A DNA stretch of 49,948 nt from an uncultured Opitutia bacterium (GCA_913049555.1 CAJWYM010000017.1:1-49948); one strand, 5' to 3'. Positions 25,732 to 35,606 are shown, counted from the first letter of the stretch. A program made the numbers and translations. The notes: generated from the letters alone by a model not told the origin.

Positions 25732-26553
25732 ATGCCAGAATTAGCTGAAGTTGAATTTTATAAATCTAAATGGGCGGACTATTGGCCCAAACAAGAATGG
25801 ATCCAAAAACTCCATCTAAATCCCCAATCTAGAAATTTCCGAGATCCAAATTCATTGTCCTTCGAGCCCTTGATTGGACTTTCCTTAGATTCTGCAAGGT
25901 GTCATGGAAAACGGATTTTGTTCCAATTTAAAGATCATTGGTTGTCCGTCCATTTAGGAATGACCGGTCGCTTGAGAAGAGACTCCATCGAACAAACGAT
26001 CCGAAAAGCAGATCACTTTATTTTGTATACTCAAAATTTCAGCTTTATCTTCAATGATAGTAGACAATTTGGAAAAGTATCTCTCGAAAAGTCTTTCTCT
26101 ATTCCAACTTGGTTTTCAAATTTACCCATTCCTATACTGAGCTCAGATTTTGATCAAAAATACCTAGATTCCATTCTTAAAAAAAAGTCAAAATCCCTCA
26201 TCAAAAGTGCCCTTCTAGACCAGCAGTATTTTCCTGGAATTGGAAATTATATGGCAGATGAAATTCTCTTTGCCGCCAAAATTCACCCGAAGACTAAAGC
26301 CTCTGATTGCGCTTTCAACTCACATCTCCTAAATTGTATCAAGTTTATTTGTAAAGAAGCGATCCATATTGTAGCAAAAATTGGAGGAGCTAGAGATGAA
26401 ATGTCGAGTGAATTCCCAAATGATTGGTTGTTCAACCAGCGATGGCACAAGGGGGGGATTTGTCCCATCAGCAAAGAAATCCTACAAAGAGAGAAAATTT
26501 CTGGCAGAACAACAGTTTGGAGTGCAAAAATTCAAAAATTCTGTAACCCTTAA
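25732..26553 (+). CDS. Formamidopyrimidine-DNA glycosylase family protein
   Basis: This is an Fpg/Nei-family base-excision-repair glycosylase/AP lyase, 273 aa. The start is placed at 25732 because the family begins MPELAEVE, with Pro2 as the nucleophile and Glu3 essential. The frame is open to an upstream ATG at 25666, which would bury Pro2. CHGKRILFQF and LSVHLGMTGRL supply the N-terminal domain, and FPGIGNYMADEILF the helix-two-turn-helix. The C-terminal zinc finger is unusual: of the four cysteines expected (CxxC...CxxC) only those in GGICPIS and KFCNP remain, while the DNA-contacting GRTT is kept. It may work with a zincless finger, as known for some eukaryotic relatives, or be altered in specificity. 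The next gene starts 4 bases after the stop. Confidence 0.88.
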   Translation: MPELAEVEFYKSKWADYWPKQEWIQKLHLNPQSRNFRDPNSLSFEPLIGLSLDSARCHGKRILFQFKDHWLSVHLGMTGRLRRDSIEQTIRKADHFILYTQNFSFIFNDSRQFGKVSLEKSFSIPTWFSNLPIPILSSDFDQKYLDSILKKKSKSLIKSALLDQQYFPGIGNYMADEILFAAKIHPKTKASDCAFNSHLLNCIKFICKEAIHIVAKIGGARDEMSSEFPNDWLFNQRWHKGGICPISKEILQREKISGRTTVWSAKIQKFCNP

Positions 26554-26557
26554 TTCT

Positions 26558-27169
26558 ATGTATTTAAATTCATCTCTTTTAAAGCTTGGATCTACTCTCT
26601 TAGCACTTCTATTTCTTAACTCTTGTACCTTTGTTGACACAACTATGCGAACCCTATCTTATACGACGGGTGCAATTGGAAACACCTTTGATGCCGGAAA
26701 ATCAGCAGTGGAATTTACAGCTACTTCTGTCGGCTATGCCGCTAAAGCAGCTAGATCCACAATTAGATTGTTTGAAAAGAAAAAAGCGGTTCGACTCGAA
26801 AGAGTCGGCAATAGCTTTTACATCAGAACCAACTTCAACGGTCAGGCAAATGGTAGACTCATCCTCGATACTGGTGCCAGTACTGTTCAGATTTCTCACA
26901 GAATCGCCAAAAAGCTGAAATTGAATCTGAGAAAGGCTAAAAAAATTCGCTGCATTTTAGCGGACGGTTCAGAGACCCACGCGTTGAAAATAAATATTGA
27001 CAGCATTACACTTGGAAGAGGACTCACTGTTAAAAATACTCCAGTTCTTATTTTGAATCAAGAATTCGAAGGCAGTGACGACGGACTTTTAGGAATGTCT
27101 TACCTAGAAAACTTCTATTTCGAAATAGACAGTCGTAACAACCTCCTAATTATGAAAGGGATCAAGTAA
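26558..27169 (+). CDS. Retropepsin-like aspartic protease lipoprotein
   Basis: This 203-aa protein has the clan AA aspartic-protease motif RLILDTGASTVQIS (about 108-121) with a hydrophobic partner segment GLLGMSYLENFYFEID (about 176-191) typical of single-domain bacterial retropepsin-like proteins. The N-terminus (LLALLFLNSC) is a lipoprotein signal with lipidation at about Cys24. A linker with FDAGKSAVEFTATSVGYAAKAA precedes the domain. The frame is open upstream, into fpg, but the ATG at 26558 gives the signal peptide and lies 4 bases after the fpg stop. It probably dimerises for activity. Substrates are unknown. Confidence 0.8.
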   Translation: MYLNSSLLKLGSTLLALLFLNSCTFVDTTMRTLSYTTGAIGNTFDAGKSAVEFTATSVGYAAKAARSTIRLFEKKKAVRLERVGNSFYIRTNFNGQANGRLILDTGASTVQISHRIAKKLKLNLRKAKKIRCILADGSETHALKINIDSITLGRGLTVKNTPVLILNQEFEGSDDGLLGMSYLENFYFEIDSRNNLLIMKGIK

Positions 27170-27188
27170 TCCTAGATCCATCTCAATC

Positions 27189-30100
27189 CTAAGACGATTC
27201 AGATGGGTCTGTTGCTGATACTAGTTTCATAGAGAGCACCTTGGAGACTCCTTTTTCCTCCATAGTAACCCCATAGATAAAATTGGAGGCAGCGACCGTC
27301 ACGTTGCTGTGAGTAATAATCAAAAATTGGGATTTAACAGTGAATTCTTGAAGCATTTTCACAAATCGAGATATGTTGGCATCATCTAATGGAGCATCGA
27401 GTTCGTCTAGAACACAAAAAGGACTCGGTTTGACCAAATAAATAGCAAAAAGCAAAGCAACCGCGGTGATTGTCTTTTGACCTCCGCTCAAAAGACTTAG
27501 AGATTTCAATCGGGTCCCGGAAGGTCTAGCAATGATTTCAATTCCTGAATTTAGTTTGTCATTCAAATCCTCTAAAATTAAGTTGGCTTCTCCCCCACCG
27601 GAAAGTTTTTTATATGTGTAAATAAAATTGGCTCTAATTTCTTGAAAAGTCTTCTCGAAAAGTTCCAATGACTTTAGATTCATTTTTTCCAATCCCCGCT
27701 CTAAAATAGTTTTTGAGTTTATCAAGTCTTCCATTTGTTCCTCGAGAAAACGATGGCGTTTGAATACCTCTATATACTCATCGATGGCTCCTTCATGGAC
27801 CGAACTAAAAGTCAGCAATCTTTTTTTAATTTTCTTTATTTCATTCTGAACAGCCTCCCAATCTAAATGATTCAAATCTAAATCAAGAATTGCATTTTCT
27901 TTCAATGAATTCCACAAGGCATCCACCTGTGGTTTACCCTTTAAGTTGGAATCTAAAGAAGACTTTTCAGAACGGAGGCCCTCTTTATAAGAAGCAATTT
28001 CATCTTTCCAATCTAGAGAGAACAGAGGTTTTTGATATTCATCTAAAGCCCGCTCTGACAATGCTTGGTAACGAGAATTTGTTTCCGCCAATTGTATCCT
28101 GATTTTGGAGCCTTTTGATTGTAATTCTCGATCTTGGTCCCGTAAATTGATTGCAGCCCTCTCCTCATGTTCGATCCGTTTTTGCAATCCAAGGATCGCT
28201 TCTTTTTTTAATTTCAATTCACCAGACAGTCGCTCTAAGATCTCCGTTTCTTTTTGAATCTTTAACCCCATTTCATCGGACTCCGTTGAAAATGTTTTTA
28301 ATTTTTCAAGGGTTCGACTTCTTTCAAGATTGAATTTTTCAACCCGAAGTTTCATTTCCTCTTTTTTTCGCAAGCATTCAAGAATCTCATGTTTTATAGC
28401 TTCTAATTCTTGCCTCCTCTGCAAAAATATCATTTTAGAGTCAGATTCTTCAAGGATTAGAATCCCAACTTGATTCTTTGCACTTTCTAAAAGGATTTCT
28501 TTTTGTTCGATTAATATTTGGGAACTAGAAATCTTTTTCTCAAAAACCTGAACCGCTTTTTCGTTGCCTAGCCAATCCTTTTTCACTTTTTGGATCTTTT
28601 CAATAAGCTCGTTTTTTGTCTTTATTTTTCTAGAAATTTCTTCTTTTTCTTTCAGTGCACGCAAGCTCAAATTTTCTAGATCCAGCTGCATCCTAATTTT
28701 TTTTTGGTTCTGTAAATTCAGATTGGATTCAAGGTCTTTAATCTTAAAATTAAGAGCTCTAATCTTTGATTCTAACTTCAATAGCTGAGATTGAGATTGC
28801 TCCAAAAGAAGATTCCATTCAGAGCTTTTTTGTTTAGACTCCGCAATCCTGCTAGCTCTACTTAGATAACTCTCATTTTTTCCTGGATCCACTCCCCCGA
28901 TCATAATTCCATTTTGAAAAACAATCTCTCCACTCAAAGAAGTCACTTGTAAAAACTTAAAATCACGATTGGACTTCCAAAAATCCAAAAATGGGAGTAT
29001 TTCCTCACAAACAAAACAACCTTGAAGCATTTCAAGGATACTATCTTCAAAATTGTGATTCTTAGGAATTAGAATACATTCATTCGCTTTTTTAAGAAAA
29101 AAGGGTCTTTCGACCTCTTTAAAAGAATCGGAAACTAGATCTAACTTCAGAGCGATCTTTCCTTTTTTTTCATTTTTAAGCAAAGAAAGCAAAGGATGAA
29201 ATTCTTGAAAAGGATTCACTTTCAATGCATCTGCCATCCATTGAAGAGTTGAATCCATCGCCAATTCATACCCATTCTTAATCTTAACTCCTTCTAAAAC
29301 CAAATCGATAGAAAAGGAACGATTCCCATGTTTATGTTGTTCTAAAACAAATTTAAATCCCTCGCCAAATCCTTCAAAACTATTTTGCAATTCCTCTAGA
29401 ATACTGATTTGTGCTAAAATTTCAGTGATTTCTCGAATTTGATTTTGAACTTGTGAAGACCTTTCCCTTTTTTGGGTTTCTAGATTTGATTTTTCATGTT
29501 TGTGAAACTCAAGCTTCTTTTTCCAAGCATCCAAGGACTCATTCGAGGCTTGTAGTGATTCGACTAATGAACGTTCGGAACCCTTCCTCTCTTTTTGTTC
29601 ATCAGAAATTTCACTTAGGGATTTCTCAACACTAGTAAACTGAAACTCCAAAGCTTGAATATCTAATTCTCCTTTATTTTTTCGAAGAAGAGATTGTTTC
29701 AAATCAGATTGAACTTTACCAAAATCTGAGCGGCTCTCTTTTAATTGAAACTCATCCATAGCTAAAGATTTTTGAGCCTTTTGCAAAGACTCTAAATGAC
29801 TTTTGTTGGAAGATTCTATTATTTGTAATTCTTCCAATTTCTGTTTTTCTTCAATCGAAAGTGCATTCATTCTTAGAACCAGATTCTCTTGAACGGGTTC
29901 TAATTGTTGGGTCTCAGAATCCAAATATTGGAATCTTTTGTGAAAATCTTGGAAACGCAGTTTTCCAAATTCCAACTGTTTAACAGCGGAATCCTTGCTT
30001 TTGTAATGGTCATCATGAATCTGAGTCGCATTTTCCAAATCTCGGTTCCATTCTTTTAATTCATCTTTGGCTTTGGAAATGCCTTTTTCGAAAAGGCTGC

Positions 30101-30884
30101 ATTTTTCTCGAGATTCCTTCAATTGCTTCGCAAAATCACTCTCCAGTTTTGCCAGAGAATCTAACTCCTTTTTTAACTGAATGCTCAAATTTGCGTAATT
30201 GGCTAATTCTAAATGAGTAAAACTGTGTTTTAATTGTTTGAACTCAAGTGCTTTCTTTGCGCTCATCTTGAGGGTTTCAGCTTGTTTAGCAAGTTCTGAA
30301 CAAAGATCGTTGATCCTTGTATAATCTCGTGAAACAAGACTCAATTTATTCATTGTTTCATGTCTCTGAACCCTAAACTTTCTGATTCCAGCAGCTTCCT
30401 CGAAAATCCCTCTTCTATCCATTGGACTACTGGAAATGATTTGGTCAATCTGACCCTGCATTAAAAAAGAGTAGGAAACTTGACCAATCCCTGTATTCAT
30501 AAACAAATGCTGAATATCCCGTAATCTGGATATTTTACCGTTTAAGAAATATTTTCCGCCCCCTTCTCGAGTCACTCGACGAATGATTTCAACCTCATGG
30601 AACTCCGTTCCCAATCGTTCTTGACAGTCAGTAAAAATCAAAGAAACCTCGCACATAGAATGAGGTTTTCTATTTTTAGTCCCTTCAAAGATAACATCTT
30701 CCATCTTTCCACCCCTCAAAGACTTCGCGCTCTGCTCCCCTAAAACCCATCGAATGGCTTCTGCTAAGTTGCTTTTACCGCAACCGTTGGGCCCAACAAT
30801 TGCAGTTACTCCCTTTTGAAGATGCAATGAAGTTTTGGAAGCAAAACTCTTGAAACCATTGATTTTTACTTCCCTAAGATACAT
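27189..30884 (-). CDS. smc: Chromosome segregation protein SMC
   Basis: SMC is the ATPase core of bacterial condensin, 1231 aa. The N-terminal head has FKSFASKT and Walker A GPNGCGKSN (31-39), followed by IRWVLGEQ. Long coiled coils run over about 170-500 and 680-1010, with a hinge (about 515-670) beginning near FEGFGEGFKFVLEQ. The C-terminal head has the ABC signature LSLLSGGQKT, Walker B PFCVLDELDAPLDDANI and the D-loop, followed by QFLIITHSN. All ATPase elements are intact. Partners ScpA and ScpB are not in the window. It is the last gene of the long minus-strand array, 75 bases downstream of the basic-tailed SDR gene, and converges on the aspartic protease gene. Confidence 0.95.
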   Translation of the reverse strand: MYLREVKINGFKSFASKTSLHLQKGVTAIVGPNGCGKSNLAEAIRWVLGEQSAKSLRGGKMEDVIFEGTKNRKPHSMCEVSLIFTDCQERLGTEFHEVEIIRRVTREGGGKYFLNGKISRLRDIQHLFMNTGIGQVSYSFLMQGQIDQIISSSPMDRRGIFEEAAGIRKFRVQRHETMNKLSLVSRDYTRINDLCSELAKQAETLKMSAKKALEFKQLKHSFTHLELANYANLSIQLKKELDSLAKLESDFAKQLKESREKCSLFEKGISKAKDELKEWNRDLENATQIHDDHYKSKDSAVKQLEFGKLRFQDFHKRFQYLDSETQQLEPVQENLVLRMNALSIEEKQKLEELQIIESSNKSHLESLQKAQKSLAMDEFQLKESRSDFGKVQSDLKQSLLRKNKGELDIQALEFQFTSVEKSLSEISDEQKERKGSERSLVESLQASNESLDAWKKKLEFHKHEKSNLETQKRERSSQVQNQIREITEILAQISILEELQNSFEGFGEGFKFVLEQHKHGNRSFSIDLVLEGVKIKNGYELAMDSTLQWMADALKVNPFQEFHPLLSLLKNEKKGKIALKLDLVSDSFKEVERPFFLKKANECILIPKNHNFEDSILEMLQGCFVCEEILPFLDFWKSNRDFKFLQVTSLSGEIVFQNGIMIGGVDPGKNESYLSRASRIAESKQKSSEWNLLLEQSQSQLLKLESKIRALNFKIKDLESNLNLQNQKKIRMQLDLENLSLRALKEKEEISRKIKTKNELIEKIQKVKKDWLGNEKAVQVFEKKISSSQILIEQKEILLESAKNQVGILILEESDSKMIFLQRRQELEAIKHEILECLRKKEEMKLRVEKFNLERSRTLEKLKTFSTESDEMGLKIQKETEILERLSGELKLKKEAILGLQKRIEHEERAAINLRDQDRELQSKGSKIRIQLAETNSRYQALSERALDEYQKPLFSLDWKDEIASYKEGLRSEKSSLDSNLKGKPQVDALWNSLKENAILDLDLNHLDWEAVQNEIKKIKKRLLTFSSVHEGAIDEYIEVFKRHRFLEEQMEDLINSKTILERGLEKMNLKSLELFEKTFQEIRANFIYTYKKLSGGGEANLILEDLNDKLNSGIEIIARPSGTRLKSLSLLSGGQKTITAVALLFAIYLVKPSPFCVLDELDAPLDDANISRFVKMLQEFTVKSQFLIITHSNVTVAASNFIYGVTMEEKGVSKVLSMKLVSATDPSESS

Positions 30885-30959
30885 CTTGTCTCAACTTTTA
30901 AAAGACACCGTGGAAGCATCGAAGGATCCATCCTCTTTTTGGAAAGGCAAGTTCTGAAC

Positions 30960-32531
30960 TTACTCTTTCTTAGGCTCTACTTTAGGTTTTTTAACACTCC
31001 GCTTAGCAGCACTTTTCTTTTTGGCGGGAATCTTCTTTTTAGCAACTGTCTTTTTCTTTGCAGCGGTTTTCTTTTTAGCGGGGATGGATTTTTTAACAGA
31101 CTTCTTTTTTTCAAGCTTTTTTGAATCTGCTTGCACATTCGATGGCTTTTTTGAAGTGGAAATTTCGTTTTGATTTAAATTCTTAGAGGCACTAGAAGTA
31201 GAAATTGCTGGATCTTCCAATTTTTTGCCTTCGGAATCCGCAATCTTTTTCGTTTTTTGGACAGGCAATACGACCACATCGGAATCAAAAGAGCCCTGAG
31301 GCACCTTTTGTTTGTCTGGGGAACTAGAGTGTTGCGACTTTTGCTTTCTTTGGTTTTTAAGGTTTTTAGGCCTTTTTTTCTCAGCATTTAGGTCCAAATC
31401 CATTTTCTCTGAATCCGACTTAGGGCTTGATTCAGAATTCTGTTTGAGCTCAGGGTTTGAATCCTGCGAAGCAATCACTTGGGATGGATGTTGGTTTTCA
31501 GGAGAACGGTTTTTATTTCGATTTCGATTTCGATTGCGATTGCGGTTCCTGTTTTTTGAGTTCCGATTCTCATTCTTAATTGGATTCTCATGAGATCTCT
31601 CGGAACCCGACTGAGATTTTTTGGGGAGACTTTGATTGGAAGCTTCCGAAGCCATTTCACTCTCAATAGAACGCTCCAACTCTAGAAACATTTTTTCTTC
31701 CTCGATCATTGCCTTTCTCCATGCCTCTCTCTCATAGCCTGAAGGCCCATTTTCTGGATCCGCAGATGGAGTGTACACAGGTTCTAAAGGTTCTGCCCGC
31801 TTTTCCAATGAAGGCAATAGTATCTCTGGATATCCATCACTCACAGGATTTTCTCGAGGGATTTTAGGTTCCTCTCGAGTGGCTTGAGGACGAATGGTTA
31901 ACTCTGTTAGCAAGTTCCCATCAGGAAAGTTTAAAACCCGTTCGAGGGCATCTGCTACTAACAAAGAATCAATGGATGCTTGAGGTTCTTTAAGTCGATT
32001 TTGAGACTTCAGACCAGGATCTAATTTCATATTACAGATTTTAACACCGGTATCTCGGAGCTCTTCAAATAATCCCTGACTGAAGTGATGTAATGCTAAA
32101 TTGGATGCGGAATAAAGATTCTTTTGACCCTGACAATTTTCATGATGAACAGAGATAAAAGACCCACGCAAACGAATCAATGAAGGTAATAATTCCTTAA
32201 GAATTACGCAGGGCAAATAAAAATTTGGAAGAATTGCATTGTCAATAAAACTCATGGAAGATTCTTCAAAAGAGTCTACTGAAATTGAATCCTTAGCTAC
32301 ATGAACGTAAAGGGAAATATTTTTATTTGCCTCTCGGATCCTAGCCACTGAATCTTTCAATCCATTGTGATCTTCCAGAGAGCATTCAATTTGAGAAAAA
32401 TCTACATGTTTAAAAGAGGTAAGAGAAAAGTCATTACCAAAGCCAAAGACTTTCCAACCCATTTTAGTCAAACGTCGAGACAAACTCTGACCAACCTCAG
32501 ATTGCGCCCCTGTTAATATTGCAACTTCCAT
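30960..32531 (-). CDS. Degenerate SDR protein with basic histone-like tail
   Basis: In this 523-aa protein, residues 1-about 230 resemble a short-chain dehydrogenase: VAILTGAQSEVGQSL (Rossmann loop) and KNLYSASNLALHHFSQGLFE. The catalytic YxxxK reads Tyr140-SAS-Asn144, so the lysine is missing, and the second glycine of TGxxxGxG is Glu. From about 240 the chain becomes disordered: an acidic middle part, an RN-repeat tract (about 325-345), a Ser/Lys-rich region, and a terminal AKKK-type repeat (about 475-523: SIPAKKKTAAKKKTVAKKK and similar). That tail resembles histone H1-like bacterial DNA-binding tails. Redox activity is doubtful. Nucleic-acid or ribosome binding through the tail is an inference. 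It lies upstream of smc on the same strand. Confidence 0.7.
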   Translation of the reverse strand: MEVAILTGAQSEVGQSLSRRLTKMGWKVFGFGNDFSLTSFKHVDFSQIECSLEDHNGLKDSVARIREANKNISLYVHVAKDSISVDSFEESSMSFIDNAILPNFYLPCVILKELLPSLIRLRGSFISVHHENCQGQKNLYSASNLALHHFSQGLFEELRDTGVKICNMKLDPGLKSQNRLKEPQASIDSLLVADALERVLNFPDGNLLTELTIRPQATREEPKIPRENPVSDGYPEILLPSLEKRAEPLEPVYTPSADPENGPSGYEREAWRKAMIEEEKMFLELERSIESEMASEASNQSLPKKSQSGSERSHENPIKNENRNSKNRNRNRNRNRNRNKNRSPENQHPSQVIASQDSNPELKQNSESSPKSDSEKMDLDLNAEKKRPKNLKNQRKQKSQHSSSPDKQKVPQGSFDSDVVVLPVQKTKKIADSEGKKLEDPAISTSSASKNLNQNEISTSKKPSNVQADSKKLEKKKSVKKSIPAKKKTAAKKKTVAKKKIPAKKKSAAKRSVKKPKVEPKKE

Positions 32532-32589
32532 ATTTTAAACTCTCTCTAAAACGGTTTCCCAAAAATTCTTACAAAATGAGGAACGATCC

Positions 32590-32943
32590 TTAGATCTCGC
32601 AATACCGCTCCATAAATAAATGAAGCTGATCCGACAGCTTGGAATTGTCCACTATTAACTCTAATCCCACCATAAACCCTTTGGATAGGGAATCTGATTT
32701 GGACCACTTGGTAACTCCCTCCAAGAGAAGTAATTTTTGACCTTGAATGGGATTTGGCAATTCAATTGAAATTTTAATAGGAACAAAAGCTTCCAATCTC
32801 TCATTAGCCAAAATCAGCATTCCCATGCTTGTCATGTCCAATAAGACTCCTGAAATCAGGCTGCCACTTCTTTGAATTGAAACAGAAATTTCGTCACGAA
32901 GCTTTCTTCTCTTGAGTTGTCTTTTATTTTCAAAATTCATCAA
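32590..32943 (-). CDS. PilZ-domain protein
   Basis: This single-domain protein of 117 aa has the PilZ c-di-GMP-binding layout: a basic KRRKLRDE segment (about 11-18) followed about 20 residues later by LDMTSMGMLIL, close to the (D/N)xSxxG motif with Thr in place of Ser. GFMVGLELI supplies the last strand. It would act as a small cytoplasmic receptor, plausibly for pilus-like or surface functions given the prepilin genes further upstream on the same strand. Binding is not certain because of the variant motif. It starts 6 bases after the hisG stop. Confidence 0.75.
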   Translation of the reverse strand: MMNFENKRQLKRRKLRDEISVSIQRSGSLISGVLLDMTSMGMLILANERLEAFVPIKISIELPNPIQGQKLLLLEGVTKWSKSDSLSKGFMVGLELIVDNSKLSDQLHLFMERYCEI

Positions 32944-32949
32944 AAAAGC

Positions 32950-33834
32950 TTAATAAACCAACTTATTCAGAGGGTACTCGATAATACCTTCCGCGCCAAA
33001 ATCTTTCAAATCTGGGATCAAATCTCTAACAACCGTTTCGTCAATCACGGTCTCAATAGCAACCCAATCCTCATTGGCAAGTGAGGAAATTGTAGGGTTA
33101 CGAAGCGCTGGTAAGGTCTCAAGAAGTCGATCTAACTTTTCTTTAGGCGCATTCAGTTTGAGACCTACTTTGCTTTGAGCTTCTAGTGCAGACTGGAGCA
33201 GCATCGCTATTTTTTCTATCTTTGCTTTTTTGATAGGATCCATCCAACTTGTTTTGTTGGCAATCAGTTTTGTATTGGTATACAGAAGATTGTCGACAAT
33301 ACGAAGCTTGTTCGCCCTGATAGAATTCCCTGTTTCCGTCAAATCAACAATTGCATCCACAAGTTCTGGAACTTTTACTTCAGTAGCTCCCCATGAGAAT
33401 TCAACATTCGCAGAAACCCCTCGCTCTTTCAGGAATTTTTTTGTGATATTTACTACTTCCGTAGCAATCGTTTTGCCTTCTAAATCTTCCACTTTTTGAA
33501 CGGACGAATTCTCAGGAACCGCTAATATCCAACGAGATTGAACATTGGATGCCCTTGAGTATATCAAATCACAAACTTCCACAACGTCCGAGTTGTTTTC
33601 TACCACCCAATCGTGACCCGTTAAGCCGCAATCGAAAAAGCCATTTTCAACATAACGACTGATCTCTTGGGCTCGAACGAAACGACCGTCTAACTCGGGA
33701 TCATCAATAGAAGGTTTGTAAGAGCGAGAACTCTTATTAATTCGATAACCTGCTTTTCCAAACAAGCCAATCGTTACCTCCTCTAGACTGCCCTTGGGGA
33801 ATCCAATATTAACAACTTTTTTATCATTACTCAC
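32950..33834 (-). CDS. hisG: ATP phosphoribosyltransferase, long form
   Basis: HisG joins ATP and PRPP, the first step of histidine synthesis. Motifs: [11 protein letters not shown] at the N-terminus, [10 protein letters not shown], then [18 protein letters not shown], the PRPP loop. The C-terminal about 75 residues ([17 protein letters not shown]..) are the regulatory HisG_C domain, so this is the long, hexameric, histidine-inhibited form. I place the start at the GTG of 33832-33834, which gives seven residues before the first strand as in other HisG and has GGAGGG 13 bases upstream. A TTG at 33880-33882, overlapping the TPR stop, is the alternative (310 aa). No other his gene is present, and its place inside a pilin-PilZ-smc array is unusual. 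Confidence 0.92.
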   Translation of the reverse strand: MSNDKKVVNIGFPKGSLEEVTIGLFGKAGYRINKSSRSYKPSIDDPELDGRFVRAQEISRYVENGFFDCGLTGHDWVVENNSDVVEVCDLIYSRASNVQSRWILAVPENSSVQKVEDLEGKTIATEVVNITKKFLKERGVSANVEFSWGATEVKVPELVDAIVDLTETGNSIRANKLRIVDNLLYTNTKLIANKTSWMDPIKKAKIEKIAMLLQSALEAQSKVGLKLNAPKEKLDRLLETLPALRNPTISSLANEDWVAIETVIDETVVRDLIPDLKDFGAEGIIEYPLNKLVY

Positions 33835-33878
33835 TAGACAATAATGTCCCTCCAATGAAAAATCTTCAATCTCTAATC

Positions 33879-34730
33879 TCAATCTTTTTTAGAATTGTTT
33901 GCTTTGGCCTGCTCAAGAACTTGCTTTTGGTAAGTAGAAAATTGATTGATCACCTCCGAATAATCTTTAAAGAAGGGATCTTGCAAGAGAGCTAGGATTT
34001 CTTGGGAGTTTGATTTTTTAAGAGATTCATTCAAGGCAGTGTAGGCTTGCTTGGTGTCTCCATTGTAGAGTTGAATAGCAGTCGCTAAAATATAGTCAGA
34101 ACCTGTAGCAACCTCAGAATTTATACGCAATTGCAACGCATTGACGATTCTAGATTGACGACCGCCGGCAATAAGAGCCATTTGGTATTTAAATTGCGCC
34201 ATACTATCTTTGGGTCGGACTGCTAGAAATTGCTCAAGGATTTCAGAGGCTTTACTAGCCTGCTCTCTTCCTCTGTATAGATGAGACAAATTCAGGACCG
34301 CATCTCGATTGGTTCCCTCAATTTCAATCGCTTTCTTCAAGTTTTTTTCTGCAGACACCATGTCCTCCTCCATAATCTGAAGAGTTCCTAGTAAAGAGAG
34401 AGTATTAGCACTGTCTGGGTAGATTTCCAACTCCTTCTCAGCAAAAACAGTGGCTGCACTTTTCTCATCATTGGCTACAGAAATAAAAGCCAACTGAAAA
34501 TTTGCATTTTTTAAATTGGGATTGTAATTCAGAGCCTCTTTTAGTTTGTTTTGGGCAAGCTCAAAATCCCTTTGATTGATATCTCTAAGAGCCTGATCAT
34601 ACAATTGCTCCGATCTGAAGGAACGCATATCATCTTGTAGGGACATGTAATTTGAAACCGAAAATGCAGCTGTCAGAATAGAGATAAGCCCTAAAACAAG
34701 AGCAGAAATTGAGAGTATTTTAAGAGACAT
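33879..34730 (-). CDS. TPR-repeat membrane-anchored protein
   Basis: This 283-aa protein has an N-terminal membrane helix ([18 protein letters not shown], about 7-24) followed by TPR repeats. Recognisable units are [40 protein letters not shown] and [18 protein letters not shown], with the A/G-Y-L spacing typical of TPR. It most likely acts as an assembly scaffold in the periplasm or on the inner membrane. It starts 3 bases after the stop of the last prepilin gene, so it probably belongs to the same transcript and may help assemble the pseudopilus (inference). Confidence 0.8.
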   Translation of the reverse strand: MSLKILSISALVLGLISILTAAFSVSNYMSLQDDMRSFRSEQLYDQALRDINQRDFELAQNKLKEALNYNPNLKNANFQLAFISVANDEKSAATVFAEKELEIYPDSANTLSLLGTLQIMEEDMVSAEKNLKKAIEIEGTNRDAVLNLSHLYRGREQASKASEILEQFLAVRPKDSMAQFKYQMALIAGGRQSRIVNALQLRINSEVATGSDYILATAIQLYNGDTKQAYTALNESLKKSNSQEILALLQDPFFKDYSEVINQFSTYQKQVLEQAKANNSKKD

Positions 34731-34733
34731 AAT

Positions 34734-35606
34734 TTAAATTGGTTTATTGTAAAAATAAACACGTTGCTTGAATGTGGCACCGTGATAATCGATAATATCC
34801 ATCAAGTCTTCCTTGCCATCTTCATTCAAGTCAGCCCTCCACTTAGGTGGATTCGATAAGGCTGCATTCAATAATTTAGCACCTTCGTCAGTGACAACAG
34901 TTATGGTTATTTCTACGTATTTGGCGGTTCCATTTTCAGGGAAAACCAAATCCACAGCTTCTGAAATCTTTTTAGGGATTTCCACTTTTTCTCCATCCGA
35001 ATCTGTATAACAGAAAAGAACTGTAAACTCGACCACATTGGCAACAATGAGATTCGCAGTGGGCGGCTTCTCTTTAGTGTAAGGATTGTAAGGCGCAGAA
35101 CTAGAACCCCAATTGGAGCTTAAAATAGAACCATCCCCTAAAAAATCATTAAAAGTGTCTTGAGGAGACACAAGCGTTCGGTACAGTCCAAAGGTCGAAA
35201 TATCACTTCCCTCAAAAAAAGTCTGGGATTCAAGTTCATAACAAACTGCGCTGATGTCTCCGGTGGTCGAACCTGATTCATCCACAACGGGAGTGAAAAA
35301 ATTGACCAAACTGGTATTTCTCACCAAATAGGGATTGGGACCCACATTTTTATTCAACTGAGTTTCCAACCACTCACTTTGATCGTTTCTAAAAATCGCT
35401 GAGGATAAATCTCGAGAAAGATAATCGAGTGCCAATTTAGCATCAGAACTTGTAGACAATTTCCCACTTGTCTGGTTCCAACCCCTCATGAAATTGTTGG
35501 TAATAGACAAGACAACCGTTAAAAGAATGGCCATCATTGCAGTAGCAACCAATATTTCAACCAATGTAAAACCGTAGCTTCTTTTATTTTTAGATGTAGA
35601 TCGCAT
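34734..35606 (-). CDS. Prepilin-like protein, Verru_Chthon protein C-like
   Basis: This 290-aa protein has a type IV prepilin cleavage site, YGFTLVEIL (about 11-19; cleavage after Gly, Glu at +5), and a hydrophobic helix to about 40. The sequence after the helix, FMRGWNQTSGKLSTSSDAKL, then ALDYLSRDLSSAIFRND, resembles Verru_Chthon cassette protein C and the GspJ type of minor pseudopilin. The large C-terminal region is a soluble beta-rich domain. It is the last and longest of five consecutive prepilin genes on the minus strand and precedes the TPR gene by 3 bases. Confidence 0.8.
   Translation of the reverse strand: MRSTSKNKRSYGFTLVEILVATAMMAILLTVVLSITNNFMRGWNQTSGKLSTSSDAKLALDYLSRDLSSAIFRNDQSEWLETQLNKNVGPNPYLVRNTSLVNFFTPVVDESGSTTGDISAVCYELESQTFFEGSDISTFGLYRTLVSPQDTFNDFLGDGSILSSNWGSSSAPYNPYTKEKPPTANLIVANVVEFTVLFCYTDSDGEKVEIPKKISEAVDLVFPENGTAKYVEITITVVTDEGAKLLNAALSNPPKWRADLNEDGKEDLMDIIDYHGATFKQRVYFYNKPI

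Noticed and set aside
26381-26557. Upstream extension of the aspartic protease gene into fpg
   Set aside because: The extension is a shadow of fpg. The ATG at 26558 gives a proper lipoprotein signal and directly follows the fpg stop.
31475-31600. Repeated GATTTCGATTTCGATTG-type units resembling a small tandem-repeat array
   Set aside because: They encode the Arg-Asn repeat of the basic-tailed SDR protein in frame, so this is coding low complexity and not a CRISPR or intergenic repeat.
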